From positions 48,706 through 112,705 of the forward strand of contig JAIRVB010000049.1 in NCBI GenBank assembly GCA_031254105.1: DNA of 64,000 nt, in the 5' to 3' direction. Numbering within the stretch: position 1 is the first letter of the stretch; each line of letters starts with the position of its first letter. Source of the DNA: Chitinispirillales bacterium. GTDB lineage: Bacteria; Fibrobacterota; Chitinivibrionia; Chitinivibrionales; Chitinispirillaceae. Shown in pieces: positions 52,741 through 61,493 of the stretch. A model generated the notes under the pieces. It was not told the origin of the DNA. It saw nothing but the letters and a program-made list of their open reading frames with translations, and ran no database searches. Both the position numbers and the translations under genes were made by a program.

Positions 52741-54423
52741 ATGAAGAACACTGGTTTTCGTTTCGGCATTCTTATTGCCGTTATCGCGGTAACTGTGGTT
52801 CTGCTTGTGCCCTCTTTCCAGTTTTACAGTAAATCGGAAGAGGCTCAGGAGCAGATTCGTAAGGATAACCCCGGCAAGCTTAGACGTATCTTGAATTTGG
52901 GTCTTGATCTGCAAGGCGGTATGCGTCTTGTTCTTGAAATCGACCGTTCAAAGCTTGACGCAAACGACAAGGACGTGATCGACAGGGCTTATGCCATTAT
53001 CGAAAACCGCATCAATCAGCTCGGTGTTGCCGAACCTGTCCTGCAGAAACAGGGCAGGGACAGAATTATTGTTGAGCTGCCGGGTATCAAGGATGAGAGG
53101 GTAGCCAAAGATATCATTGGCAGAACCGCTCAGCTTGAGTTTAATTTAGTTCGTGATGACGCTGCGCGGGAGCGCGCCATTTCTATTATTGAGAGTACCG
53201 TAAGCGGCAAAGCCGATACCTCAGCGGAGGCAAAAGACGCTGAAGCTACAGATGAGAGGGAGAAGGCTGAGGCTCAACTTGCCGACAAGCTCTTTGGCGG
53301 AAGCGAGACAGCCGGCGCGCAAGCGGGTGAAACCGAAAGCGATGATCCGTTCAGGCCCGCCTCCTCATTTCGCAGCCTTATCGGATATATGGGCGAAGCG
53401 GTTGTTGTAAGGCAGGAGGATGTCAGAAAGGTTGACGAAATCCTCAAGCGCGATGATGTGCGTAAAGCTCTTGACCGCGCGGGACTTGGCGGCAACGTTT
53501 TTCTGTGGAGTAACGAAACTGTCACACCTGAGAGAGGCTCTTCTACAAGCTACAAATTTCTTTATTATCTTAAAGCCGCGCCTGAGATGAGAGGCAGCGT
53601 TATAAAAAACGCTACGGCCGCTATCGACCAGAGCGGACGCAACGCGGGCAGGGCCAAGGTTGACATTGAGATGAACTCCAAAGGCTCCAGAGACTTTACA
53701 AGAGTTACAGGCGCGAACATAAACAAGCAGCTTGCAATTGTACTTGATGAAACTGTTTATTCAGCTCCGCGCATCATATCAAGAATCTCCGGCGGACGCG
53801 CTGAAATTACGGGAAGCTATACGTTAGAAGAAGCTAAGGCTCTGGCGATTATCCTTCGCGCCGGCGCTCTCCCCGCTCCGGTAAATATTGTCGAGGAGCG
53901 TACCGTAGGCCCCTCGCTTGGTCAGGACGCTATCCAGAAGGGTCTGCTTGCGGGCGCCATAGGAACAGCGTTTATCGTTATGTTTATGTTGATTTACTAC
54001 CGGTTCAGCGGACTTATCGCTCTGTTTGCCCTTGCGATAAATATTGCGGTGGTACTTGCCGCGATGGCTGCTGTAAACGCCACGCTCACACTTCCCGGTA
54101 TAGCGGGTCTGATACTTTTAGTAGGTATGGGTATCGACGCGAATGTTATTATCTTTGAGCGTATCAAAGAGGAGGCCGCGCTTGGGAAAACTGTGCGGAG
54201 TTCCATTGACTCAGGATACCAGAACGCGTTGTCAACTATTCTGGACTCAAATATTACGACTCTGTTTGTCGCGTTCATCCTTTTGTGGAAAGGAACCGGC
54301 CCGATTCGCGGCTTTGCCATTACCCTTATTTTTGGTATCTCGGCATCTCTTTTTACAGCGCTGTTTGTGGCAAAACTTATTATGACAGCCATTTTCCAGA
54401 AAAAAGCCAAGCTAAGCATCTAA
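52741..54423 (+). CDS. secD: Protein-export membrane protein SecD
   Basis: This 560-aa subunit uses the proton gradient to complete Sec export. After an N-terminal helix it has a large periplasmic P1 domain (LNLGLDLQGGMRLVLEID onward). The middle is longer and Glu/Ala-rich (residues 165-215). C-terminal helices include VGMGIDANVIIFERIKEEAA. AAGGAGCAG supplies the ribosome-binding site. yajC is not upstream. secF follows after 25 bp. Confidence 0.96.
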   Translation: MKNTGFRFGILIAVIAVTVVLLVPSFQFYSKSEEAQEQIRKDNPGKLRRILNLGLDLQGGMRLVLEIDRSKLDANDKDVIDRAYAIIENRINQLGVAEPVLQKQGRDRIIVELPGIKDERVAKDIIGRTAQLEFNLVRDDAARERAISIIESTVSGKADTSAEAKDAEATDEREKAEAQLADKLFGGSETAGAQAGETESDDPFRPASSFRSLIGYMGEAVVVRQEDVRKVDEILKRDDVRKALDRAGLGGNVFLWSNETVTPERGSSTSYKFLYYLKAAPEMRGSVIKNATAAIDQSGRNAGRAKVDIEMNSKGSRDFTRVTGANINKQLAIVLDETVYSAPRIISRISGGRAEITGSYTLEEAKALAIILRAGALPAPVNIVEERTVGPSLGQDAIQKGLLAGAIGTAFIVMFMLIYYRFSGLIALFALAINIAVVLAAMAAVNATLTLPGIAGLILLVGMGIDANVIIFERIKEEAALGKTVRSSIDSGYQNALSTILDSNITTLFVAFILLWKGTGPIRGFAITLIFGISASLFTALFVAKLIMTAIFQKKAKLSI

Positions 54424-54448
54424 CTCTTATAGTGAGGAAAGTAAACCT

Positions 54449-55363
54449 ATGCAACTCTTTAAGAATACGAAAATTAACTTTCTGCGCTACGGCAAGCTTG
54501 TAACAGGGCTTAGCGTAGGGTTCATATTAGTTTCGCTTGTTGTGCTTGTCGCGCGCGGCGGATTCAATATGTCAATTGACTTCAGGGGCGGGACAACCGT
54601 ACTTATGAAGTTTGAACAGCCGGTACGCGATGAGCTTCCAACAATCAGAAACTCCATCGGCAGCCTTGGGTTTGGGCAGCCTGAAATCAAGACCATTGGT
54701 CTGGCTGATAACAACCAGATACAGATCACAGTGCGTAACACTCAGCAGGATGGCGTGAGCATAACCGACGCGCTCCAGACCGCTCTCAAAGATGATCTGC
54801 CCGGCAACGGTTTTACAGTGTTGAGTGTAGATGAAGTCGGGCCTAAAATCGGCGGCGAGCTGAGACGGGACGCCTTTATTACCGCTATTCTGGCGCTGCT
54901 CTCTATTTTGATTTACATAGGGTTTCGGTTTAATCTGCCGTTTGCCATCGCGGCTACAATTCCTCTTACCCATGACGCGCTGATAGTGCTTGGTATTTTC
55001 GCTCTCTTTGATATTGAACTCTCGCTGCCCTTTATCGCGGCGATTTTAACTGTCATAGGGTACTCGCTTAACAGTACCATTGTCGTTTTCGACCGTATTC
55101 GTGAGAACGCCAAAGGCGGACTTAAGGGAAAAGATTTTACTGAGATCGTCAACCACAGCTTAAATCAGACTCTTACCCGTACAGTTATTACTACTGTAAC
55201 AACACTGTTCACCGTAGCCGCGGTCTACCTGCTTGGAAGCGACTCTATAAAGAATTTTTCACTGGCGCTTCTGATAGGATTTACGGCGGGCGGGTATTCT
55301 ACGCTTTTTATCTCAAGCTACATTCTTGTCGCGTGGAATAAGAAGCAGCCGATTTACAAATAG
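54449..55363 (+). CDS. secF: Protein-export membrane protein SecF
   Basis: This 304-aa partner of SecD has the SecF entry motif SIDFRGGTTVLMKFE, six membrane helices and the conserved TVIGYSLNSTIVVFDRIREN. Length and order are normal. It forms an operon with secD and ends at a palindromic terminator-like repeat before the convergent encapsulin gene. Confidence 0.96.
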   Translation: MQLFKNTKINFLRYGKLVTGLSVGFILVSLVVLVARGGFNMSIDFRGGTTVLMKFEQPVRDELPTIRNSIGSLGFGQPEIKTIGLADNNQIQITVRNTQQDGVSITDALQTALKDDLPGNGFTVLSVDEVGPKIGGELRRDAFITAILALLSILIYIGFRFNLPFAIAATIPLTHDALIVLGIFALFDIELSLPFIAAILTVIGYSLNSTIVVFDRIRENAKGGLKGKDFTEIVNHSLNQTLTRTVITTVTTLFTVAAVYLLGSDSIKNFSLALLIGFTAGGYSTLFISSYILVAWNKKQPIYK

Positions 55364-55391
55364 TTTTTTGGGATAGATATTAATCCTGTGT

Positions 55392-55414
55392 AAAGGCGGC
55401 CTGCGGCCGCCTTT
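55392..55414. terminator. Palindromic repeat/terminator between secF and encapsulin
   Basis: AAAGGCGGCC-TGC-GGCCGCCTTT is a perfect 10-bp stem, preceded by GTGT and followed by ATTATC. It belongs to the GGCGGC repeat family and sits between two convergent genes, so it could terminate both. Confidence 0.65.
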
Positions 55415-55470
55415 ATTATCATTTATCACGAAATATATCCCATTGTACATACGAATAATCATTCATCCTG

Positions 55471-56283
55471 TCATTCCAAAATACAAATCGAATTGGGAAT
55501 TACCACCCTTAATGATACGCTTTCGGACAATACGAATTGATAGTCCCTGCCGGAAGGCCCCTCAAACCCCGTCATCAGATCCTGACCCAGTACAATAGAG
55601 GCAAACTGTCTTCCTGCGTGAACAAGCACTCCGCCGCTTTTAAGCGAGGGCGCTTTAATAATGCCTCCCGCTATCAGAGATTTAAGGTGCACGATCTCAA
55701 GCACCTCTTCCTGCGGAAAACGTTTGAATAAACTATTATAAAGGGAAGGGGAGAGGGCCAAACTGTAAGGGCCGTGAAATCCCCCGTTATCAAGTTTGTC
55801 AACTGCCTCTATTATTGATTCGGTGGCGTCTCCGATTTTGCTCCACGGTTTTAGTTTGGATCTCAGTACTCCGGCGGTATTGAGCAGCCCAGGGATACCC
55901 AGCGGTTTTGATCCGTTAAAAATGATCTTATCCTCTTTGGCGGTAATTGTCATAATGGAATCTATAAGCTCGCGTGTGTCAAAGGCTATACCATTCTTTA
56001 TGTATTGATCTATCTCTCTGCTCCCAAGGGCAAACTTTGTGACCAAAAACGCAAGCGGAACCGCTCCCGCGTGACTTACGGTCAGGTTGTCTCCTCCCTC
56101 GTCCGCAACCTCTTTATCGTGACTTGGTACAAATCTTACGGAAAGCCCATAAGGCCCCTCAGTATGAAGTAGTTTGCGTCCAGCCAAATTTTGAGCCGCA
56201 ACCGATAAAACAGTTTTATCTAAAAAGTTCCAAATCTGACTGCCAAACGGAGAATCTGCGCGGTTAAGAAACACGTCGCTCAT
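55471..56283 (-). CDS. Encapsulin shell protein (family 1)
   Basis: This 270-aa HK97-fold protein assembles into an icosahedral protein nanocompartment. Family blocks are MSDVFLNRADSPFGSQIWNF at the N-terminus, ARKLLHTEGPYG-like GRKLLHTEGPYGLSVRF, FALGSREIDQYIKNG-like DQYIKNGIAFD, PYSLALSPSLYNSLFKR and a C-terminal FVLSESVSLRVVIPNSI. The length is typical. The start overlaps the stop of the ferritin-like gene by 4 nt (ATGA), so shell and cargo are made together. The cargo tail enters the shell interior. The function is likely iron storage or oxidative protection. Confidence 0.93.
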   Translation of the reverse strand: MSDVFLNRADSPFGSQIWNFLDKTVLSVAAQNLAGRKLLHTEGPYGLSVRFVPSHDKEVADEGGDNLTVSHAGAVPLAFLVTKFALGSREIDQYIKNGIAFDTRELIDSIMTITAKEDKIIFNGSKPLGIPGLLNTAGVLRSKLKPWSKIGDATESIIEAVDKLDNGGFHGPYSLALSPSLYNSLFKRFPQEEVLEIVHLKSLIAGGIIKAPSLKSGGVLVHAGRQFASIVLGQDLMTGFEGPSGRDYQFVLSESVSLRVVIPNSICILE

Positions 56284-56675
56284 AAAGCATCCCCCTTATT
56301 GCAGATTTCGCACCCCTTTTTTCGTAAATCACCAACTGTTGGTATTGGGGAACATTTATTATCATCATCTCCGTTGTGCGTTCCCTGACGCATCTCTTCA
56401 ACCTCAGCCGCTCCCGCGGCCATATGTTTTTGCTCATCAGGCAGAAGAAGCTCTAATAATTTCTGAAACTCCCCCTTATGTACACGCTCCTCATCGGCGA
56501 TATCCTGAAGAACAGTTTTGGCAAGTTTGTTGTCTGTAGCATCCGCGAGCGCTTCATAAAGATGAGTCGCTTCCTCTTCAGACGCAAGCGCAAGCCTCAG
56601 CGCCCTGGTTAACTCCCGGTCAGTCAATTTTTTTCCGGATAAAACACCTGAAAACGGATTAACGAATTCCGGCAT
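56280..56675 (-). CDS. Encapsulated ferritin-like cargo protein
   Basis: This 131-aa member of the encapsulated-ferritin/rubrerythrin-like group has iron-ligand helices LALASEEEATHLYEALADAT and DIADEERVHKGEFQKLLELL (ExxH). The C-terminal IPTVGDLRKKG is a clear cargo-loading peptide, compared with the usual (L/I)TVGSLRG consensus. Unusually it is not terminal. CEICNKGDAL, with a CxxC pair, follows it. The protein should dimerise and oxidise Fe(II) inside the shell encoded just downstream. The start at 56675 has AAGGAGG 7 nt upstream. A Fur-like box lies 161 bp upstream. Confidence 0.92.
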   Translation of the reverse strand: MPEFVNPFSGVLSGKKLTDRELTRALRLALASEEEATHLYEALADATDNKLAKTVLQDIADEERVHKGEFQKLLELLLPDEQKHMAAGAAEVEEMRQGTHNGDDDNKCSPIPTVGDLRKKGCEICNKGDAL

Positions 56676-56835
56676 CCCAAACCTCCTTGCTGAATAAGTA
56701 TGTATATGGGGGTTTTGCGCAAAAAATATGCCTGATTCCGCCTTTGTTTTGATTGATTGAAAGATGAATTTAGAGAAAAAATTTTACGGGCCCTTATTAA
56801 GTCTTAATTAAAGAATTATGGTTTACTTCTCAAAA

Positions 56836-56850
56836 TGATAATAGTTGTCA
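56836..56850. promoter_or_regulatory. Fur/PerR-like 7-1-7 box between ferritin-like and DUF302 genes
   Basis: TGATAAT-A-GTTGTCA differs at two of 14 arm positions from the 7-1-7 Fur pattern TGATAAT-N-ATTATCA. It is centred in the 326-bp gap (56676-57001) between the ferritin-encapsulin operon and the divergent DUF302 gene. TTGTCA at its right edge could be a -35 box for the DUF302 side. The remaining gap holds AT-rich DNA and no gene. Iron or peroxide control is inferred from the motif and the iron-storage context. Confidence 0.55.
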
Positions 56851-57001
56851 TAATCGCAACTGCCGCTTACTACAAAAAACAGCTCCCCGGAAACCATAAA
56901 GGGACTCTGATTTTGTGCACAATTTTTGCTCAAATCCATCTATCGTTAAGCACTTCACTTTTTTGTGCGGATAAAACCGCACTTTACGAAAGGATTTGTT
57001 T

Positions 57002-57442
57002 ATGTTCTCATATGGTTTGACTCAGGAGCTCCCATTCTCTTTTGATATGGTTATAACAGAACTGCGTAGAGAGCTTGAAAAAAGAGGATTCGAAATACTG
57101 TCAGTCAATTCAATTGATGAGCCTTTTAACGAGCTGCTTGACATAACTTTTAAACGCTATACTATTATAAGCGCGGCTATTTTACCGCTCGCCTACAGGG
57201 CGCTTGTAATGAATGAGAACTTTGGGGTGATGCTTCCGTGTAATATTGCGGTCTATGAGAAAGAGGAAAAAATTGTCATCTCGGCGATCAAGCCTACAAT
57301 GTTTACGCATGTAATTGAAAACGGATTTTTGACAAATAGTTTAATGATGATAGAACGCAAGCTCCAGGAGGTTTTTAGCGCCTTTGAAAGGAAGAGCGCG
57401 AAAATTATTCGTAACAGGGACAGGGAGGTTATTAGTTGTTAA
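57002..57442 (+). CDS. DUF302 family protein
   Basis: This 146-aa protein matches the DUF302 core: an opening FDMVITELRRELEKRGFEIL, ITFKRYTIISAAILPLAYRA, GVMLPCNIAVYEKEEKIVIS, AIKPTMF. The conserved Cys in LPCN is present. Some bacteria encode the family next to heavy-metal, sulfur or haem proteins, but the function is open. The ATG at 57002 has AAAGGA 8 nt upstream. It is divergent from the encapsulin operon with a Fur-like site between them, so a role in metal or redox stress is possible. Confidence 0.85.
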   Translation: MFSYGLTQELPFSFDMVITELRRELEKRGFEILSVNSIDEPFNELLDITFKRYTIISAAILPLAYRALVMNENFGVMLPCNIAVYEKEEKIVISAIKPTMFTHVIENGFLTNSLMMIERKLQEVFSAFERKSAKIIRNRDREVISC

Positions 57443-57632
57443 TGTTAAGAAGCTAAGATACGGCGTATATTTTCGTTTCTGTCTTCATTTAATATTTTAC
57501 TATCAGGTCTCCAAATATTTTTATCAGGCAGCCGGAAGTTCTCATGCCTCTAATTAAATTTTTCTTGCCGCTTTACTTTTAACTTATTGCCGACCGCTGC
57601 CTGAAAAGCGAGTTTGTAACCGGTTATCCGAA

Positions 57633-58112
57633 TCAAAAAAGTAAATAAACTAAAAGCCCGATTACCGGCAGCGCAAGTCCCACATGGGTAAGCAGATCTT
57701 TATAAAAGAGTTTACGCCGTGTGGCTTTGAGTCTCTGTGACGCGTGCTTGACGCCTAAAGCCACCTCTTCCGAGCGCAAGGGGGTTTCGATGAATTCAAA
57801 ATCACCCTCGTTTTTAAGATGGAGATAACCCCATACCTGCGTGATCTTTTCCGCCATAAGCAATACCGTAGGTGTACGGTGAGCCATCTTAAAGAGCTGT
57901 ATGAGCCGGTGCGGGAATACGGGCAAAAATGTATGGTGAATCAGAAACAGGCTGGGTTTTACAGTGATAAAACTGCGCAGCGCTTCGCTCTTGTCATTAA
58001 TTATTTTAACCTCGTAGCCAAGCGAAAGCAGCAGCGCGGCATGTTCAGGAGCAAACAGCTCCCGCGGACAGCATACGAGGCAGCGTTCACGGCTTATGTT
58101 TCTGTGTATCAT
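57633..58112 (-). CDS. Degenerate receiver-like protein with C-terminal membrane anchor
   Basis: This 159-aa protein has the alternating strand/helix pattern of a CheY-like domain (CLVCCPRELFAPEHAALLLS, KIINDKSEALRSFI, VKPSLFLIHHTFL, TPTVLLMAE, FEFIETPLRSEEV). It lacks the acidic pocket and the phospho-acceptor Asp, since the expected position reads LFLIHHTF. A basic linker (HASQRLKATRRKLFYKDLL) leads to one C-terminal membrane helix (GLALPVIGLLVYLLF). It may be a phosphorylation-independent membrane-tethered interaction module. It starts 132 bp before the end of the polysaccharide transferase gene. Confidence 0.55.
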   Translation of the reverse strand: MIHRNISRERCLVCCPRELFAPEHAALLLSLGYEVKIINDKSEALRSFITVKPSLFLIHHTFLPVFPHRLIQLFKMAHRTPTVLLMAEKITQVWGYLHLKNEGDFEFIETPLRSEEVALGVKHASQRLKATRRKLFYKDLLTHVGLALPVIGLLVYLLF

Positions 58113-58244
58113 AAAACTTATATGCCCTCATCAATTAACGCGGAAATGAACCACTCCCAACAGCAAGATTGCGGGGTGTTAAGTGGATATAAATCTTTCA
58201 TAGGCAAGCTTCGGGTAATTAGACCCTCTTAAAATTAAAAATAT

Positions 58245-59789
58245 TCAAAGTGCGGATAGAGCGTGCTCCGCCTCTCCTGTTTTATTTTTGCGTTCCGCAT
58301 TATTATTTGCTATTTCATCCGTAAACCCTTGCAGCGCTTTATGTACAACGTCTATATTTTCAAGCGGAGCTTTTTTGTTGAGAATTATGTTAAATGGATT
58401 TTGCGATCCGGTATACGACAAAGGGGAAAACCCGTACATTGTCGAAAGCTCTTTTGCTACGCGTACCGCAAGCTCCGGAAGATCGGAACTGTTGCGTATA
58501 ATTGTAGCTTTGAGCTGGTTTGCGATTAGCGGTAAATCCTTTTCATTAACAAGAGGCACGAAGGAATAACCCTTACTGCGTTTGGAGCTAAGATAATTGA
58601 AAAGTCTGCCATCCGATTCTATTACACCGATAAGCTCAGGCTTATGGTAACCATTGTATCTGCTTTTACTGACCTTGAGAGCTTTCTTGAACCGTCCGCC
58701 GAATCCAAGTTTGTAGAGAGAAAAAGAGACCGGAATAATCAGATAGAGCGCTATCAGAGGTGAATAAAAAAGCGGAACGAGCAGGATGCACACAGCTCCC
58801 CCAATAAGAGTAGCGGCAAGAGTACCGACTAAGATACATGTTTCCAGATGCGAAAATCCTCTGAAAAGAAACCGGTGGTGAATATGAGAGCTGTCCGGAC
58901 TTACAATGTATTTTACAATCCGTTTAAAGGGGTGTCCGCGCTCACTGGCCTTGAAGTAGCGCCGCACAATCGTAACAAAGACCTCAAGTATAGGAATTCC
59001 GGCAATAAGGGGCATCACAAGAGGCACTTTACCGCTGATCCCATCCCACCCCCAGCCCGCTATATGAATAGTAAGCATCGAAATGATGAACCCTAAAAAA
59101 AGCGATCCCGTGTCGCCCATAAAAACCTTGGCTGGAGGAGCGTTGTGAACCATAAAACCGGCTATGGCGCCTGCCACAATTACACTAAGTACCGCGGCCG
59201 CAAAATCTCCGGCAAAAAGTGACGCCGCGGCTACGCCTGAGAGTGACACAATGGAAATTGTTCCGGCAAAACCATCGAGACCATCCACAAGGTTGTATGC
59301 GTTAATGAGCCCTATAATCCAGAGTACCGCTATAACTTTACTGACAAGTTCCGGTATCTCAAAAAAACCAAAAACTGAAATAGCTCCGGGGTGTATATCG
59401 AAAAGAAAAACAGTGGCAACCGCGAGCGCGATAACCGCAATAAGTTTGTCGCGTACCCGCATGCTGAAGAACCTCGAATCATCCATGAACCCGAATATTC
59501 CCAAGGCAACTACCGCGGCCAGAATAGACAGTAAAAATTCATCAGGAAGAGGGATAATGCCAAATACTTCCGAAAGCGCGTACCAAAACAGCACAGTCAC
59601 AAGCACCGCTAAGATTATCGCTATGCCGCCAATGCGCGGAATGGGGGCTGAATGTACCTTGCGGATATCCGGCGGGTCAACGAAAAGAGAGACCAGCTTT
59701 GTGTGTAGAATAACCTGAATAGCGCAAGCGGCGATTACAGCTGAGAACAGGGCAAGCAAACTTATTATTATATACTGCATTTCTGACAT
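58245..59789 (-). CDS. MraY/WecA-type polyprenyl-phosphate sugar-1-phosphate transferase with long C-terminal extension
   Basis: This 514-aa membrane enzyme starts O-antigen, teichoic-like or other surface glycans on undecaprenyl phosphate. About 11 helices fill residues 1-360, with family motifs DPPDIRKVHSAPIPRIGGIA, GFMDDSRFF, NAYNLVDGLDG, FMGDTGSLFLGF and HIHHRFL (nucleotide/Mg site). WecA proteins are normally about 340-360 aa. The extra soluble 150 residues (GVIESDGRLFNYLSSKRSKG onward) are unusual, and their last 20 codons lie in a GCATTATTATT-type repeat. The Wzi-like gene upstream supports a surface-polysaccharide role. Confidence 0.87.
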   Translation of the reverse strand: MSEMQYIIISLLALFSAVIAACAIQVILHTKLVSLFVDPPDIRKVHSAPIPRIGGIAIILAVLVTVLFWYALSEVFGIIPLPDEFLLSILAAVVALGIFGFMDDSRFFSMRVRDKLIAVIALAVATVFLFDIHPGAISVFGFFEIPELVSKVIAVLWIIGLINAYNLVDGLDGFAGTISIVSLSGVAAASLFAGDFAAAVLSVIVAGAIAGFMVHNAPPAKVFMGDTGSLFLGFIISMLTIHIAGWGWDGISGKVPLVMPLIAGIPILEVFVTIVRRYFKASERGHPFKRIVKYIVSPDSSHIHHRFLFRGFSHLETCILVGTLAATLIGGAVCILLVPLFYSPLIALYLIIPVSFSLYKLGFGGRFKKALKVSKSRYNGYHKPELIGVIESDGRLFNYLSSKRSKGYSFVPLVNEKDLPLIANQLKATIIRNSSDLPELAVRVAKELSTMYGFSPLSYTGSQNPFNIILNKKAPLENIDVVHKALQGFTDEIANNNAERKNKTGEAEHALSAL

Positions 59790-60015
59790 TTAAGAACCAT
59801 TAATATCTGTGTTTAGATGTCGAACTTACTGTTTTAAAGCGGCAAAACCTCAGGTGATGATAAAAATATACTATATATTGTGAACAAAAACCCAAAAGTT
59901 GGTCAATTATGAGAAATTATAAGTATTATTCCCATTTTTCATTACTATTGAAATTACGCAATAACTCACGGATTGCGGGGTATCATATTTGATACTTCCT
60001 CAAAAACGTTCGGCT

Positions 60016-61407
60016 TCATTCCGATTTCGCTCTGACTGATATGCCGCTTGAGACGTAGAAACCGAAAAACGGATAGGATTTCCAGTCGCTTTTTTGGTTA
60101 TAACGGTTTTTATACATAGTAGTCCCGCCGTTCAGTTCGAGTTCTGCGTTGTACCTGCGAAGCAAAACCGCGCCCCAAAAAGAAAGTTCATCTTCAACTA
60201 TGCCATAAGGCTGTTTGTCATTTCGTGTGTTAAGAAGAGAGGGGATCACGTATTCTATATTCCGCTCCCCGCTTCTTCTATTCCAGAAGTTAAGATCAGC
60301 GGCAGCCTGGTTTTTATAAAAATTTCTGCCTATTTTGCCCCACAGAATCTCCTGATCCGGCCCCAAAGGCGATCCGATAAAATTTTCGTTAATAATGTAG
60401 CGCTTGGGGAGGTCTTTGTGATTATACGTATAGGTACTTAATTTACCGCCCTCAACAAATCCGTACCAGGGGCCCGCGTCTTTTAATCTCAAACCCGCCA
60501 TCCACGCGATTGTGTTCTGATTGGATTGAGAGACAGAATCCGAATGTCCCTGAAAATCATCCACAAGGAGCTCTCCATAAATCTCAACAGGGAGTTTGTA
60601 TATCTTGTAATAACCGTCAATAGAGCCTTTGGAATTCTGACCTTTATTTCCATAGCCCCGTTTTTCCGACATTTGTCCGTAATGATATATGTAAAACGGG
60701 AGAAGATACGGCAGCTCAAACGAACGGCCCACACCCCAGTACAGCATCGATTGCCCAACCGCAAATCCATAAGTTGATTTATTCCATTCAAACCGCGCTG
60801 CCGAAAAATAGCGCTGGGCTGCTGATCCATCAATTTTCTCAGAATTTAACTGTGTCGCAAGCCCCCGCAAAACAAACGGGCCTAACCGGTACTGCTGATA
60901 AAAAGCGACAAAACCTTCGTTATAATCTGAAAGCAGAAGCCCTCCAAGCTCAAGCGGTCCCCAGTTATGGCGGTCTTTACCAAATCCGAATTTAAACCGG
61001 TCGTTAGGGGTGTAGCAGGCGGCCATCCTGTCTGTGTCGTAAACAAACCCAGGGTTATTGCGGGGATCGTCACTGTGCCAGGCGGCGTCATTAACTCTGT
61101 CTTCAGGATAGTCAAGCCGTATTCTAAAGTTAAAATTAAGATCGTGAAAATTTATGGAATCGGCAAAGTGAATCAGCCATCTGTTTGGAATCATGGAAGT
61201 ATCATCGCTGAGATAGCTGCGGTTTGAAAGCTGTAATGTAATGTTATGCACATTCCATAAATCAGATACCGGAGGGGTTATCAGCAGATAGTGTTTGTCA
61301 TTGTCAAATGAGCGGTAACTGTGGTCAACCAAAGGAATAGGGGCAGTCCATCCCGCAATGACGGACATAAAAACTGATAAGCTTAACACTTTTAGTTTGT
61401 TGAGCAT
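60016..61407 (-). CDS. Capsule-assembly Wzi-like outer-membrane beta-barrel
   Basis: This 463-aa protein has a signal peptide (LSLSVFMSVIAGWTA) and many amphipathic strands with aromatic girdles. The phrase FGFGKDRHNWGPLELGGLLL, then FELPYLLPFYIYHYGQ and LRLKDAGPWYGFVEGG, match the Wzi-like 'capsule assembly' family, which anchors exopolysaccharide at the outer surface. It lies 226 bp upstream of the transferase gene on the same strand and may be cotranscribed with it. The C-terminal aromatic-ended strand expected of outer-membrane proteins is less clear (SSGISVRAKSE). Confidence 0.72.
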   Translation of the reverse strand: MLNKLKVLSLSVFMSVIAGWTAPIPLVDHSYRSFDNDKHYLLITPPVSDLWNVHNITLQLSNRSYLSDDTSMIPNRWLIHFADSINFHDLNFNFRIRLDYPEDRVNDAAWHSDDPRNNPGFVYDTDRMAACYTPNDRFKFGFGKDRHNWGPLELGGLLLSDYNEGFVAFYQQYRLGPFVLRGLATQLNSEKIDGSAAQRYFSAARFEWNKSTYGFAVGQSMLYWGVGRSFELPYLLPFYIYHYGQMSEKRGYGNKGQNSKGSIDGYYKIYKLPVEIYGELLVDDFQGHSDSVSQSNQNTIAWMAGLRLKDAGPWYGFVEGGKLSTYTYNHKDLPKRYIINENFIGSPLGPDQEILWGKIGRNFYKNQAAADLNFWNRRSGERNIEYVIPSLLNTRNDKQPYGIVEDELSFWGAVLLRRYNAELELNGGTTMYKNRYNQKSDWKSYPFFGFYVSSGISVRAKSE

Positions 61408-61493
61408 TTTTGTGATCTTCCCGAATGAACTTGAGATGCAAAATCGATCATCAAAAAATATACATGATGCCGAATCTCAAATATGAGCCGGGT

